NCBI GenBank assembly: GCA_036376915.1
Contig: DASUZK010000030.1
Span: 1 to 64,000 of the forward strand
Reading direction: 5' to 3'
Length of the DNA stretch: 64,000 bases
From: VRUE01 sp036376915
GTDB taxonomy: Bacteria > Actinomycetota > Thermoleophilia > Solirubrobacterales > 70-9
The notes beneath the pieces are model-generated. The model was given only the letters and a program-made list of their open reading frames with translations. It ran no database searches and had not been told where the DNA came from. This document shows positions 23,084 to 32,167 of this stretch, piece after piece; position 1 is the stretch's first letter; the number at the start of each line of letters is the position of its first letter. The translations under genes were made by a program, and so were the position numbers.

Positions 23084-24922
23084 CTATTTCGTCACGAACG
23101 TTTCGTCTTTCCCGAAGCTCGTGCCTTTGATGCTGGTTGCGACCACGCGGAAGTGATACGTGGTGGCGGATTTCAGTCCGCTGATTTTCTCGCTGACTTT
23201 GACTTCGCTCATCCCGGAGCCGATGCCTTTGTCGGGCACCGGCACGCTGGTGCCGTAGGAGGCTGTGGTGCCGTATTCGAAGCGATAGGTCGTTTCGAGC
23301 CCGTTGGGATTGACGGCGCCGAGCAGAGTCGCGGCTTCTTTTGTCAGTTCGTCGGCGGCTTCGGTGGTGGTTGTCGGGGGGAAAGCCGTCCACTTCAGGA
23401 CTTGGCTGCGGCCAGCATCGGAAACCCAAATATCACCCATTGAGTCGATCGCGATGCCGTTCGGTTCCAGGAATTTGTCTGCTTCTTCGCCATAGCTTCC
23501 GAATTGGCCTTGGTATTCGCCACTCGAGTTGAATACTTGAACACGGGTGTTGTACCGGTCGACCACCCAGGCGTTGTCATTGGAGTCGATTGCGATGCCA
23601 TAGGGGCCGTAGAACTCCCCGTTGCCTGAGCCATAGGAGCCGAATTCACCCAAGTATTCGCCTTCGGAGTCAAGCTTCACGACGCGGTTGTTGCCAGAGT
23701 CGACGATCCAGACGTTGTCTTCGGAGTCGGTCGCGATGCCGGCTGGGTATGAGAGCCATTCTTCGCCTCCGCAACAGACGCTGAATTGATACGTTCCGCT
23801 GGAGTTGAACTTCTGGATGCGGTGGTTGTTCGTGTCGGCGACCCAGATGTTTTTCGAGGAGTCGATCGCAATTCCGCTCGGTAATAAGAACTGCCCGTTG
23901 CCCCAGCCTTCACTGCCGAATTTGGACAGGTAAAAGCCGAAGGATTCGAACTTCTGGATGCGGTTGTTGTCGCGATCGGCGACCCAGATGTTTTTCGAGG
24001 AGTCGATCGCGAGGTCGATTGGGTATAAGAGCTGCCCGTTGCCTCCGCCTTTGCTACCGAATTTGGACAGGTATTCGCCGCTGGAGTTGAACTTCTGAAT
24101 GCGGTTGTTGCCCGAGTCGGCGACCCAGATGTTCCCTTCCGAATCTGCCTCGACGCCCTCCTGGTAATTGAACTGTCCATTGCCTGAGCCTGCGCTACCG
24201 AAGGCGAACGAGAACCGGAGATCGACCGTTGTAAACGTTTCGTCCAATCCGAAACTCGTGCCTTCGGCATTGGTTGCGACCACGCGGAAGTGATACGTCG
24301 TCCCCGGAGCGAGTCCAGCGACTTCCTCTTCGACTTCGACTTCGCTCGAGCCCGAGCCTATGTTTTTGTCCGGAACCGGCGCACTGGTTCCGTAGGAGGT
24401 CGTCGTGCCGTATTCGAAGCGATAGGTCGTTTCGAACCCGTTGGGGTTGACCCTACCGTGCAGCGTTGCCCCTTCCAAGGTCACTTCATTGGCGGGGTAG
24501 GTCCAGACGATGGGGTTCGTCGTGAACGTTACGTCTTTTCCGAAGCTGGAGCCTTCGGCACTGATCGCCGCGATGCGGAAGTGATAAGTCGTGTTGCCTT
24601 TCAGCCCACTGATCGTTTCACTCACTTTAACGCCGCTGGTGCCGGAACCACCGCTTTTGTCGGGCACAGGCACACTGGTGCCGTAGGACGTCGTGGTGCC
24701 GTATTCGAAGCGGTAGGTGGTTGCAAACCCATGGGGATTGACGCTGCCACGCAGCGTTGCGGCTTTGGTGGTCACTTCGTTGGCAAATTCGGTGGTGACC
24801 CCAGGAGATTCTGCCCTGGCAGAAGCTGGAAGAATCACAAAAGCCAACAGCGCCAATCCGAAAAGAATTGCGATCGGAAATCTGACTAAGTCCGCTTCGA
24901 GGCACTCCGCATCTGTCGACAT
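23084..24922 (-). CDS. Secreted NHL-repeat propeller protein with Fn3-like repeats
   Basis: A 612-residue protein. A signal peptide ('IAILFGLALLAFVILPASARA') precedes two fibronectin-like repeats (each 'ATL.G.VNP.G..TTYRFEYGTT.SYGTS'), then six NHL blades ('GNIWVADSGNNRIQKF', 'KNIWVADRDNNRIQKF' and so on) forming a propeller, then a third Fn3-like repeat at the C-terminus. This architecture is common in Solirubrobacterales and supports the taxonomic guess. A role in surface binding is inference. Codon use is less GC-rich than the neighbours and includes three in-frame TTA leucine codons (24026-24028, 23885-23887, 23882-23884). A GGAG site lies 8 nt before the ATG. Confidence 0.85.
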   Translation of the reverse strand: MSTDAECLEADLVRFPIAILFGLALLAFVILPASARAESPGVTTEFANEVTTKAATLRGSVNPHGFATTYRFEYGTTTSYGTSVPVPDKSGGSGTSGVKVSETISGLKGNTTYHFRIAAISAEGSSFGKDVTFTTNPIVWTYPANEVTLEGATLHGRVNPNGFETTYRFEYGTTTSYGTSAPVPDKNIGSGSSEVEVEEEVAGLAPGTTYHFRVVATNAEGTSFGLDETFTTVDLRFSFAFGSAGSGNGQFNYQEGVEADSEGNIWVADSGNNRIQKFNSSGEYLSKFGSKGGGNGQLLYPIDLAIDSSKNIWVADRDNNRIQKFESFGFYLSKFGSEGWGNGQFLLPSGIAIDSSKNIWVADTNNHRIQKFNSSGTYQFSVCCGGEEWLSYPAGIATDSEDNVWIVDSGNNRVVKLDSEGEYLGEFGSYGSGNGEFYGPYGIAIDSNDNAWVVDRYNTRVQVFNSSGEYQGQFGSYGEEADKFLEPNGIAIDSMGDIWVSDAGRSQVLKWTAFPPTTTTEAADELTKEAATLLGAVNPNGLETTYRFEYGTTASYGTSVPVPDKGIGSGMSEVKVSEKISGLKSATTYHFRVVATSIKGTSFGKDETFVTK

Positions 24923-25020
24923 CTGCTCTCTCCCCGGGTGAGCTGATTACTTAGAATATTTGCGGTGATTTCTAACATAAATCGGAAGCGGAGAGGCTGC
25001 GGTCATATCTCCTACCGCAG

Positions 25021-26127
25021 CTAGCCGAACTCGATCACGCTGCGAATGCCGTCCTGGGCCTCCATCAGCTCGAAGCCGCGGTTGACTTCGTCGAGGGGGA
25101 TGCGGTGGGAGATGAAGGGCTCGACGTCGATCTCGCCGGCGAGGCAGCGGTCGATCAGCTGCGGGACACCTTCGCGGCCCTTGACGCCGCCGAAGGAGGA
25201 GCCGGCAACGCGACGGCCGGTGATCAGGAAGCGGGGGATGATGTCGAGGGTCTCCCCCTTTCCGGCCACGCCGGCGACGGTGCAGAGGCCCCACCCCATG
25301 CGCGCCGCTTCGACCGCCTGGCGCATCACGGCGACGTTGCCTGTCGCCTCGAAGGTGTAGTCGGCGCCGAAGCCGCCGGTCATCTCGAGAATCGCCTCGA
25401 CCGCCCCCTCTCCCCCTTCGATCGTGTCGGTCGCGCCCTGGCCGCGGGCCAGCTCGAGCCGGTCCCGCGAGAGGTCGACGCAGACGATCCGCTCGGCCCC
25501 CTGCAGCCGACAGCCGGCGACCGCGCCCAAGCCGACCATCCCGGCCCCGAAGACGGCGCAGGTGCTGCCGGGCCGCACGGCGGCGGTGTTGATCGCCGCG
25601 CCGAGCCCGGTCGAGAGGCCGCAGGCGAAGAGGCAGGCGTGCTCGAACGGCGCCTCGGGGTCGATCTTCGCCAGGGCGATCTCCGGCATCACCGTGTACT
25701 CGGCGAAGGTCGAGCAGCCCATGAAGTGGCGGATCCCATCTCCGTCGCGCGAGATTCGGGTGGTGCCGTCGGGGAGGAAGCCCTTGTTCTGCTGCTCGCG
25801 GATCGCCAGGCAGAGGTTGGTCCGCGAATCGACGCAGTGGACGCACTCGCCGCACTGGGGCGAGAAGAGGGTGACGACATGGTCGCCGGGAGCCAGCGAG
25901 GCGACGTCCGCCCCGACCCGCTCGACCACGCCGGCCCCCTCGTGGCCGAGAACCGTCGGCGCGTAGCCGGAGGGGTCGGCGCCGGAGGCCGTGTAGAGGT
26001 CGGTATGGCAGACGCCGCAGGCGACGAGGCGCACCAGCACCTCCCCCGCCCGCGGCTCGGCCAGCTCGACCTCCTGGACCGCGAGCGGCTCGCCGAACTC
26101 CTCCAGCACTGCGGCGCGCATCCTCAT
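25021..26127 (-). CDS. Class III-type zinc alcohol (thiol-dependent formaldehyde) dehydrogenase
   Basis: A 368-residue MDR enzyme. The catalytic zinc site is in 'CGVCHTDLYTASGADP' and 'GHEGAG'; the structural zinc cluster is 'CGECVHC......C'; the Rossmann motif is 'VFGAGMVGLGAV'. The sequence pattern fits S-(hydroxymethyl)glutathione or mycothiol-dependent formaldehyde dehydrogenases and related NAD alcohol dehydrogenases. It follows the formate dehydrogenase gene by 20 nt, so the two probably form an operon that oxidises formaldehyde to formate and on to CO2. I chose the ATG at 26127; the in-frame extension to 26289 overlaps the formate dehydrogenase gene. Confidence 0.85.
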   Translation of the reverse strand: MRMRAAVLEEFGEPLAVQEVELAEPRAGEVLVRLVACGVCHTDLYTASGADPSGYAPTVLGHEGAGVVERVGADVASLAPGDHVVTLFSPQCGECVHCVDSRTNLCLAIREQQNKGFLPDGTTRISRDGDGIRHFMGCSTFAEYTVMPEIALAKIDPEAPFEHACLFACGLSTGLGAAINTAAVRPGSTCAVFGAGMVGLGAVAGCRLQGAERIVCVDLSRDRLELARGQGATDTIEGGEGAVEAILEMTGGFGADYTFEATGNVAVMRQAVEAARMGWGLCTVAGVAGKGETLDIIPRFLITGRRVAGSSFGGVKGREGVPQLIDRCLAGEIDVEPFISHRIPLDEVNRGFELMEAQDGIRSVIEFG

Positions 26128-26147
26128 CCCAACCGACCTCGTCCGGT

Positions 26148-27350
26148 TCAGCCGCTCTTGAAACGGGCGGCCTCCTCGGAGCCGCCCGTGGCGTCGCCCT
26201 CGCTGTAGGAGTGCGCCCCGGCGCCGGCGAGACTGCCGCCGTCGACGATCAGGTACTCCTCGCGGATCGGCCGCCCGTCGAACCAGCACTCGAGGATCTC
26301 GCGCGCCCCGGCCGCGTACCGGGCCTGGGCAGAGAGGCTGGTGCCCGAGGTGTGTGGGGTCATGCCGTGATGGGGCATCGTGCGCCAGGGGTGGTCCTGG
26401 GGCGCGGGCTGGGGGAACCAGACGTCGCCCGCGTAGCCCGCCAGCTGGCCGCTCTCGCAGGCCCGGGCCACCGCGTCGCGGTCGCAGATCTTGCCGCGCG
26501 CCGTGTTGATCAGGTAGGAGCCCCGCTTCATCCTGGCGAGCATCTCGGCGTCGAAGAGGTTCTCGGTCTCGGGGTGAAGCGGAGCGTTGATCGTCACCAC
26601 GTCGCAGACCCCCACCATCGACTCCGCGTCGGGGTGGAACGTGGCGCCGAGCCCCTCCTCGACCTCGGGCGGCAGGCGGTGGCGGTCGGTGTAGTGCAGG
26701 CCAACGTCGAACGGCACCAGCCGCCGCAGCACCGCCGCGCCGATCCGGCCGGCTGCGACGCTGCCCACCTGCATGCCCTCCAGGTCGTAGGAGCGCGAGA
26801 CGCAGTCGGCGATGTTCCAGCCGCCCTCGACCACCTGCTGGTAGGAGGGGATGTAGTTGCGGACCAGCGCCAGGATCATCATCACGACGTGCTCGGCGAC
26901 GCTGATGCTGTTCGAGTAGGTCACCTCGGCGACGGTCAGCCCTCGCTCGATCGCCGCCTGCAGGTCGACGTGGTCCGAGCCGATGCCGGCGGTAAGCGCC
27001 AGCTTCAGGTTCGGCGCCTTGGCGATCCGCTCCGCCGTCAGGTAGGCGGGCCAGAAGGGCTGGGAGATGACGACCTCGGCCTCGGGCAGCTCGCGCTCGA
27101 AGACCGAGTCGGGGCCGTCCTTGTCGGAGGTGACGATCAGCCGGTGGCCGCGCCCCTCGAGGAACTCGCGCAGCCCCAGCTCCCCTGAGACGCTGCCGAC
27201 CAGCTCACCCGGCGTGAAGCCGAGCGCCTCGGGCGTCGGCGCGCTCTGGCCGTCGGGGTAGCGCTCGATCCGCGGCACGTCGTCGCGCGCGTAGGACGGC
27301 GGGTAGCCGTCGACCGGATCGTCGTAGAGCACACAGAGCACCGTCGCCAT
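26148..27350 (-). CDS. fdh: NAD-dependent formate dehydrogenase
   Basis: Oxidises formate to CO2 with NAD+. The 400-residue protein belongs to the D-2-hydroxyacid dehydrogenase superfamily. It shows the FDH-specific N-terminal extension, 'LALTAGIGSDHVDLQAA', the coenzyme loop 'VGSVAAGRIG', the Gln-His pair in 'PAPQDHPWRTMP', 'MTPHTSGTSLSAQARYAAG' and the typical C-terminus 'GDATGGSEEAARFK', which closely follows Pseudomonas-type FDH. The ATG at 27350 has a G-rich ribosome site. Its neighbour is the formaldehyde-type dehydrogenase. Together they suggest detoxification of, or energy gain from, one-carbon compounds. Confidence 0.93.
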   Translation of the reverse strand: MATVLCVLYDDPVDGYPPSYARDDVPRIERYPDGQSAPTPEALGFTPGELVGSVSGELGLREFLEGRGHRLIVTSDKDGPDSVFERELPEAEVVISQPFWPAYLTAERIAKAPNLKLALTAGIGSDHVDLQAAIERGLTVAEVTYSNSISVAEHVVMMILALVRNYIPSYQQVVEGGWNIADCVSRSYDLEGMQVGSVAAGRIGAAVLRRLVPFDVGLHYTDRHRLPPEVEEGLGATFHPDAESMVGVCDVVTINAPLHPETENLFDAEMLARMKRGSYLINTARGKICDRDAVARACESGQLAGYAGDVWFPQPAPQDHPWRTMPHHGMTPHTSGTSLSAQARYAAGAREILECWFDGRPIREEYLIVDGGSLAGAGAHSYSEGDATGGSEEAARFKSG

Positions 27351-27392
27351 GCCCCCCACCCTCTCATCAACCGGCCTCATCGCGCAAGCACT

Positions 27393-27442
27393 GGTGACTT
27401 CATCTTTTCCCGTCATATAGCCCCGGAAAAGGCGAAGTCACC
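27393..27442 (-). terminator. Hairpin terminator between BASS/lipoprotein and FDH operons
   Basis: 18-nt arms (27393-27410 and 27425-27442) pair with two mismatches around a 14-nt loop. It lies 16 nt after the lipoprotein stop and 43 nt before the formate dehydrogenase start on the same strand. It should end the upstream operon. Confidence 0.65.
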
Positions 27443-27458
27443 GAGCTTTGGAGGCCGA

Positions 27459-27908
27459 TCACCGTCCGACGTGCAGCTCCAAGGCGTGGATCTGGCTCTG
27501 GCCGAAGGTTCCCGTTTGGACCGGGCCGGCGGCGCTGATCAGGTCGCCGGGGCCCGGCAGCGGATGGGGCCGCAGCCCCTTGCGGACGTCGATCGCGGTC
27601 AGCCCCGGCCCGGTGATCCCCTGCGGGTCGACGATGACGAAGTGGGCGTCGCCGTCGCCGTCGGGGTCGACGCGCTCGACGAAGACGATCCGGCCTTCCG
27701 TCGTGCGGCAGCTGGGCAACCCGGGTGGGCAGTGCGAGGGTGCGACCGTGTCGCCGCTGCCCTCGCGGTCCCCAGGCCCCGATCGTTCGATCAGCGGCGG
27801 CGAGGTCTCGGAGTCGGCCGCGCCACCACCCCCACCGCAGCCCGGAGTCGCGGCGAGTGCCAGCGCACCCGCCAGCGCGGCGATGCGCGCGCGCCGGGAC
27901 CCGGTCAT
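27459..27908 (-). CDS. Small putative lipoprotein
   Basis: A 149-residue protein with a short signal peptide ending in 'LALAATPGC', a plausible lipobox, and then a Gly-rich linker. The C-terminal 80 residues ('RIVFVERVDPDGDGDAHFVI', 'KGLRPHPLPGPGDLISAAG') look like a small beta-barrel, possibly OB-like, but I do not recognise the family. The start codon overlaps the stop of the BASS transporter gene by 4 nt, so the two are translationally coupled. A role linked to that transporter is inference. Confidence 0.65.
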   Translation of the reverse strand: MTGSRRARIAALAGALALAATPGCGGGGGAADSETSPPLIERSGPGDREGSGDTVAPSHCPPGLPSCRTTEGRIVFVERVDPDGDGDAHFVIVDPQGITGPGLTAIDVRKGLRPHPLPGPGDLISAAGPVQTGTFGQSQIHALELHVGR

Positions 27909-28783
27909 GCCCCGAGCGCTGGACCCGAAGCGGCGACGTTGCGGCGGCTCATCACCCAGGCGAAGAGCCCCCCGGTGAAGAGCATGAAGGAGCTGTAGAC
28001 CGCGGCGGGAATCGTCAGCTCGGCGACGAGCGAGGCGCCGACCGCGATCGCGAGCGTCGCGTTGTGGATCCCGAGCTCGAGCGCGATCGCCGTCGCCTGG
28101 CGGTCGTCGAGGCGGGCCAGCTTCGAGATCGCGAAGCTGATCGCCATCGCCGCCAGGTTCAGCGCCAGAGCCGCCCCGGCCACGTCGGCGGCGTTCTCGG
28201 CGACGGTGTCGTGCTCACTGACGATCGCGCCGACGATGACGAGGGCGAAGAGGCCGAGCGATGCGGCCCGAGCCCGTGGATAGGCCACCACGACCCGCTC
28301 GGGCCACCGCCGGCGCAGCGTCATGCCGATCGCCACCGGGATCACCGTGATCGCGAACACCAGGGCGACCACGCCCGGCATGCTGACCTCCCCCAGGGAC
28401 CCGGCGCCGAAGTGCTCGGAGGAGAGCCCGAGGAAGAGCGGCACCGTCACCACGGAGGCGACGCTGCTGATCGCCGTCATCGTCACCGATAGCGCCGTGT
28501 CGCCCCGCGCCAGGTGCGTCAGCATGTTGGCCATCATCCCGCCGGGCGAGGCGCCGAGCAGGACGAGGCCGACGGCCAGCTCGGGCGGCAGCGCGAAGAG
28601 CTCGGCCATCGCGAAGGCGAGCAGGGGCGAGATCAGCGCCAGGTTGAGCATCCCGATCGCGACCCCGCGCGGGGCGACGAGGACGCGGCGAAAGTCGGCC
28701 GGCGTCAGCGCCAGGCCGAGGCTGCACATGATCGCGGCGATCGCGACCGGCAGCGCGATGGAGGCCAGCAGCGGGCTGTCCAT
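27905..28783 (-). CDS. BASS-family sodium-coupled transporter
   Basis: A 292-residue integral membrane protein with about nine to ten hydrophobic segments, of the bile acid:Na+ symporter (BASS/SBF) family. 'GASPGGMMANMLTHLARGDTAL' (first half) and 'ALELGIHNATLAIAVGASL' (second half) correspond to the two crossed-helix motifs that bind sodium and substrate. Bacterial members carry organic anions, pyruvate or pantoate-like acids; the substrate here is unknown. It is followed by the small lipoprotein gene with a 4-nt overlap. Confidence 0.85.
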   Translation of the reverse strand: MDSPLLASIALPVAIAAIMCSLGLALTPADFRRVLVAPRGVAIGMLNLALISPLLAFAMAELFALPPELAVGLVLLGASPGGMMANMLTHLARGDTALSVTMTAISSVASVVTVPLFLGLSSEHFGAGSLGEVSMPGVVALVFAITVIPVAIGMTLRRRWPERVVVAYPRARAASLGLFALVIVGAIVSEHDTVAENAADVAGAALALNLAAMAISFAISKLARLDDRQATAIALELGIHNATLAIAVGASLVAELTIPAAVYSSFMLFTGGLFAWVMSRRNVAASGPALGA

Positions 28784-28807
28784 CAGCCCGCTGCTCCTAC
28801 CACTGCC

Positions 28808-29950
28808 TCAGAGCCCCATCGTCTTGGCGATGATTTCCCGCTGGATCTCACTGGTGCCACCGTAGATGGTGGAGACCAGGGTCGTGCGGACGTGGCGCTC
28901 CATGTCGTACTCGGTCGCGTAGCCGTAGCCGCCCATCATCTGCATCCCTTCGAGCGAGATCTTCTTCGCGGTTTCGGTCACCTTGAGCTTGGCCATCGAT
29001 GCCTCGCGGGGGAAGAGCTGGGTCGGGTCGGCGTCGACGCGGGCGGCGACGTCGTAGGTGAGCAGGCGGCTGCACTCGAGCTCAGTTGCCAGATCGGCGA
29101 GCCGGTGGGAGATCGTCTGGAAGCTGCCGATCGGGCGGCCGAACTGCTTGCGCTCCTTGACGTAGACCAGCACGTCGTCCATCGCCCGTCGGGCGATGCC
29201 CAGCGACTGCGCGGCGATGATCAGCCGCTCGACGTTGAGCCCCGCCATCAGCTGCATCCAGGCCTTGCCTTCCTCGCCGAGCAGGTTCTCGGCGGGGACG
29301 TGGCAGTCGTCGAAGAAGACGTCGTTGACGATCCTCCCGCCCATCGTCTCGATGCCGCGGATCTCGACTCCGCCGGCGCCTTTGGGGATGCTCAGCATCG
29401 TCAGGCCCTCGTGCTTGGAGCCGCTGTCGTCGGTGCGGCAGACGAGCAGGATGTGGTCGGCGACGTGCGCCTCGGAGATCCACGTCTTCTGGCCGTTGAT
29501 CGTGTAGCCGCCGTTCTCGCGCACCGCCTTGCAGCGCAGCGCGCCGACGTCGGAACCGGCCTCCGGCTCGGACATCGCGATCGCCTCGACCGAGCCCTTG
29601 ACGATCCCGCCGAGGATCTCCTCCTTCTGCGCGTCGGTGCCAAAGCGCTCGTAGGCGCCGGCGGTGATCGCGGTGACGGGGAAGCCGCCGATCGGGATCT
29701 GGCCGTAGGCCATCTCCTCGAGGAAGAGGCAGAGGTCGACCATGCCGCCGCCCGTGCCGCCGTACTCCTCGGCGACCGCGATCCCGAGCCAGCCAAGATC
29801 GGCGATCTTGGCGTACAGCTCGGAGTTGTGGACCTCCTGCCCGCCGTTGGTGAGGGCGTCGCGCTGCTCGCGCGTCCCGCACTCGCGGGAGGCGAGGTCG
29901 CGGATCGCCTCGGCGAAGGCTTCCTGCTCGCTGGTGAAGGTAACTGGCAT
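28808..29950 (-). CDS. Acyl-CoA dehydrogenase
   Basis: FAD enzyme for the first step of beta-oxidation. The 380-residue protein has the FAD/substrate segment 'AIAMSEPEAGSDVGAL', 'FFDDCHVPAENLLGEEGKAW' and the C-terminal 'STIYGGTSEIQREIIAK'. The Glu of the usual YEGT motif is Gly, as in isovaleryl/long-chain subclasses where the base lies on another helix. GGAGGG is 9 nt before the ATG at 29950 but only 1 nt before the ATG at 29959, so I start at 29950. It is the third gene of a fadA-fadB-acyl-CoA dehydrogenase operon. Confidence 0.92.
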   Translation of the reverse strand: MPVTFTSEQEAFAEAIRDLASRECGTREQRDALTNGGQEVHNSELYAKIADLGWLGIAVAEEYGGTGGGMVDLCLFLEEMAYGQIPIGGFPVTAITAGAYERFGTDAQKEEILGGIVKGSVEAIAMSEPEAGSDVGALRCKAVRENGGYTINGQKTWISEAHVADHILLVCRTDDSGSKHEGLTMLSIPKGAGGVEIRGIETMGGRIVNDVFFDDCHVPAENLLGEEGKAWMQLMAGLNVERLIIAAQSLGIARRAMDDVLVYVKERKQFGRPIGSFQTISHRLADLATELECSRLLTYDVAARVDADPTQLFPREASMAKLKVTETAKKISLEGMQMMGGYGYATEYDMERHVRTTLVSTIYGGTSEIQREIIAKTMGL

Positions 29951-29965
29951 GGTCGGCATCCCTCC

Positions 29966-32167
29966 TTAGGCGGCGGCCAGGGCAGCGCCCCGCTCCGCGT
30001 AGGTCTCGCCCCGCTCGGCCAGCTCGACCAGGGACGCCGGTGGCTCGAAGCGCTCGCCGTACTTCTCGGCGAGCTCGCGCGCCCGGGCGACGAAGCCGGC
30101 CGGGCCGCTCTCGTAGCCGTCGACGTACTGGAGCACGCCGCCGGTCCAGGCCGGGAACCCGATCCCGAAGATCGAGCCGATGTTGGCGTCGGCGACGGAC
30201 TCGATCACGCCCTCGTCCATGCATTTCACGGTCTCGAGGGACTCGGCGAACATCATCCGCTCCTCGAGGTCCCTGAGCGAGATCGACGAGGGGTCGTCGA
30301 CGGCCGGGAAGGCGTCGGCGAGGCCCTTCCAGAGGCCGACCCGCTTGCCCTCCTCGTCGTACTCGTAGAACCCCTTGCCGGCGAGCCGGCCGCCGCGGTC
30401 GAACTCGTCGAGCATGCGGTCGATCACCGTGGTCGAGGGATGGTCGGCCCAGGCGTTGCCCTCGGCTTCCATCGCGTCCTGGTAGGCCTTGCGAATTTTC
30501 CGCATCAGGTTGAGGTTGAGCTCGTCGGAGAGCTGCAGCACCGGCGCCGGGTAGCCGGCCTGCGAGGAGGCCTGCTCGATCGTCGGCGCCGGGACACCCT
30601 CGGTCAGCATCGCGATCCCCTCGTTGATGAAGGTGCCGATCACGCGCGAGGTGAAGAAGCCGCGCGAGTCGTTGACCACGATCGGCGTCTTGCGGATCTT
30701 CTTGGCGACGTCGAGGGAGCGGTAGAGCGTCTCCTCGCTGGTCTGCTCGCCCTTGATGATCTCCAGCAGCGGCATCTTGTCCACCGGGCTGAAGAAGTGC
30801 AGCCCGATGAACTCGGCCGGGCGGCTGACGCCCTCGGCCAGGCCGGTGATCGGCAGCGTCGAGGTGTTGGAGCCGAGCAGCGCGCCCTCGGCAAGGTGCG
30901 GCTCGATCTCGGCAAAGACCTGGGCCTTCACCGCCGGGTCCTCGAAGACGGCCTCGATCACCAGCTCGGCGCCGGCGGCATCGGCCGCGTCGGCCGTCGG
31001 GGTGATCAGGGCCAGCAGCTCGGCGCCCTTCTCCTCGCTCATGCGACCGCGCGAGACGGCCTTCTCGACCAGTCCCTGCGAGTAGCCCTTGCCGCGCTCG
31101 GCGGCCTCGAGGTCGACGTCCTTGAGCACGACCTCGATCCCGGCCTTGGCGCTGACGTAGGCGATCGCGGCGCCCATCATCCCGGCGCCGAGGACGACCA
31201 TCTTCTTCGGCTCGAACGACTCGATCTCCTCGGGCCGGTTGCGCGTGCCGTTGACCTCCTGCAGGTCGAAGAAGAAGGCCTGGATCATGTTCTTCGCCAC
31301 CTGGCCGGTGGCGAGGTCGACGAAGTAGCGGCCCTCGATTTCGATCGCGTTGTCGAAGTCGACCTGGGCCCCCTCGACCGCCGCCGCCATGATGTGGTGC
31401 GGGGCCGGGTAGTTGGCGCCCTTCAGCTGCTTGCGCAGGTTGGACGGGAAGGCCGGCAGGGTCTGAGCCAGCTTCGGGTTGGACGGGGTGCCGCCCGGCA
31501 TCTTGTAGCCGGGGGCGTCCCAGGGCTGGACCGCCTCGGGGTTGGCCTCGATCCAGGCCTTGGCGGCCGGGACCAGGTCGTCCTGCGTGGCGACGACCTC
31601 GCCGATCAGGCCCATCTCCAGCGCCTTGTCGGGGCGCAGTTCCTTGCCCTGCAGCAGCAGCTTCATCAGCGCGTCGGCGATGCCGAACATGCGCACCGAG
31701 CGGACGACGCCGCCGCCGCCCGGCAGCAGGCCGAGTTTGACCTCGGGGAAGCCGAGCTTGACCTTGGAGCTGTCGACGGCGATCCGGTGGTGGGTGGCGA
31801 GGCAGATCTCCAGGCCGCCGCCGAGGGCGGCGCCGTTGATCGCGGCGACGACCGGGACGCCGAGCGTCTCCAGGCGGCGCAGCTGGCCCTTGACGACCTT
31901 CAGGCCCTCGGCCAGCTCGGCCGAGTGCTCCGGCCGCACCTGCTTGAGGTCGTTGAGGTCGCCACCGGCGAAGAAGGTCTTCTTCGCCGAGGTGAGGACG
32001 ACGCCCTTGATCTCGTCCTTCTCGGCCTCGAGCCGGTCCACGGTCGCCCCCATCGAGGCGACATAGGCGGCGTTCATCGTGTTCGCCGACTGGTTCGGGT
32101 CGTCGAGCGTGAGGACGACGATGCCGTCCTCGCCGCGCTCGTAGCGAATCGTCGTGCTCTCTGTCAT
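29966..32167 (-). CDS. fadB: Fatty acid oxidation alpha subunit (enoyl-CoA hydratase/3-hydroxyacyl-CoA dehydrogenase)
   Basis: A 733-residue bifunctional beta-oxidation enzyme. The N-terminal crotonase domain (about 1-290) has 'ALGGGLEICLATHHRIA' and 'KLGFPEVKLGLLPGGGG'. The NAD domain begins at 'VVLGAGMMGAAIAYVSAKAG' and contains 'GLHFFSPVDKMPLLEII' and 'VNDSRGFFTSRVI'. The two C-terminal HAD domains follow. It abuts fadA directly (stop at 32168, start at 32167), so they are co-translated as the two subunits of the trifunctional complex. It precedes the acyl-CoA dehydrogenase gene. Confidence 0.95.
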   Translation of the reverse strand: MTESTTIRYERGEDGIVVLTLDDPNQSANTMNAAYVASMGATVDRLEAEKDEIKGVVLTSAKKTFFAGGDLNDLKQVRPEHSAELAEGLKVVKGQLRRLETLGVPVVAAINGAALGGGLEICLATHHRIAVDSSKVKLGFPEVKLGLLPGGGGVVRSVRMFGIADALMKLLLQGKELRPDKALEMGLIGEVVATQDDLVPAAKAWIEANPEAVQPWDAPGYKMPGGTPSNPKLAQTLPAFPSNLRKQLKGANYPAPHHIMAAAVEGAQVDFDNAIEIEGRYFVDLATGQVAKNMIQAFFFDLQEVNGTRNRPEEIESFEPKKMVVLGAGMMGAAIAYVSAKAGIEVVLKDVDLEAAERGKGYSQGLVEKAVSRGRMSEEKGAELLALITPTADAADAAGAELVIEAVFEDPAVKAQVFAEIEPHLAEGALLGSNTSTLPITGLAEGVSRPAEFIGLHFFSPVDKMPLLEIIKGEQTSEETLYRSLDVAKKIRKTPIVVNDSRGFFTSRVIGTFINEGIAMLTEGVPAPTIEQASSQAGYPAPVLQLSDELNLNLMRKIRKAYQDAMEAEGNAWADHPSTTVIDRMLDEFDRGGRLAGKGFYEYDEEGKRVGLWKGLADAFPAVDDPSSISLRDLEERMMFAESLETVKCMDEGVIESVADANIGSIFGIGFPAWTGGVLQYVDGYESGPAGFVARARELAEKYGERFEPPASLVELAERGETYAERGAALAAA

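Noticed and set aside
23153..24889. Plus-strand open frames over the NHL gene
   Set aside because: They reflect the repeated sequence of the opposite-strand Fn3/NHL repeats and contain no recognisable domain.
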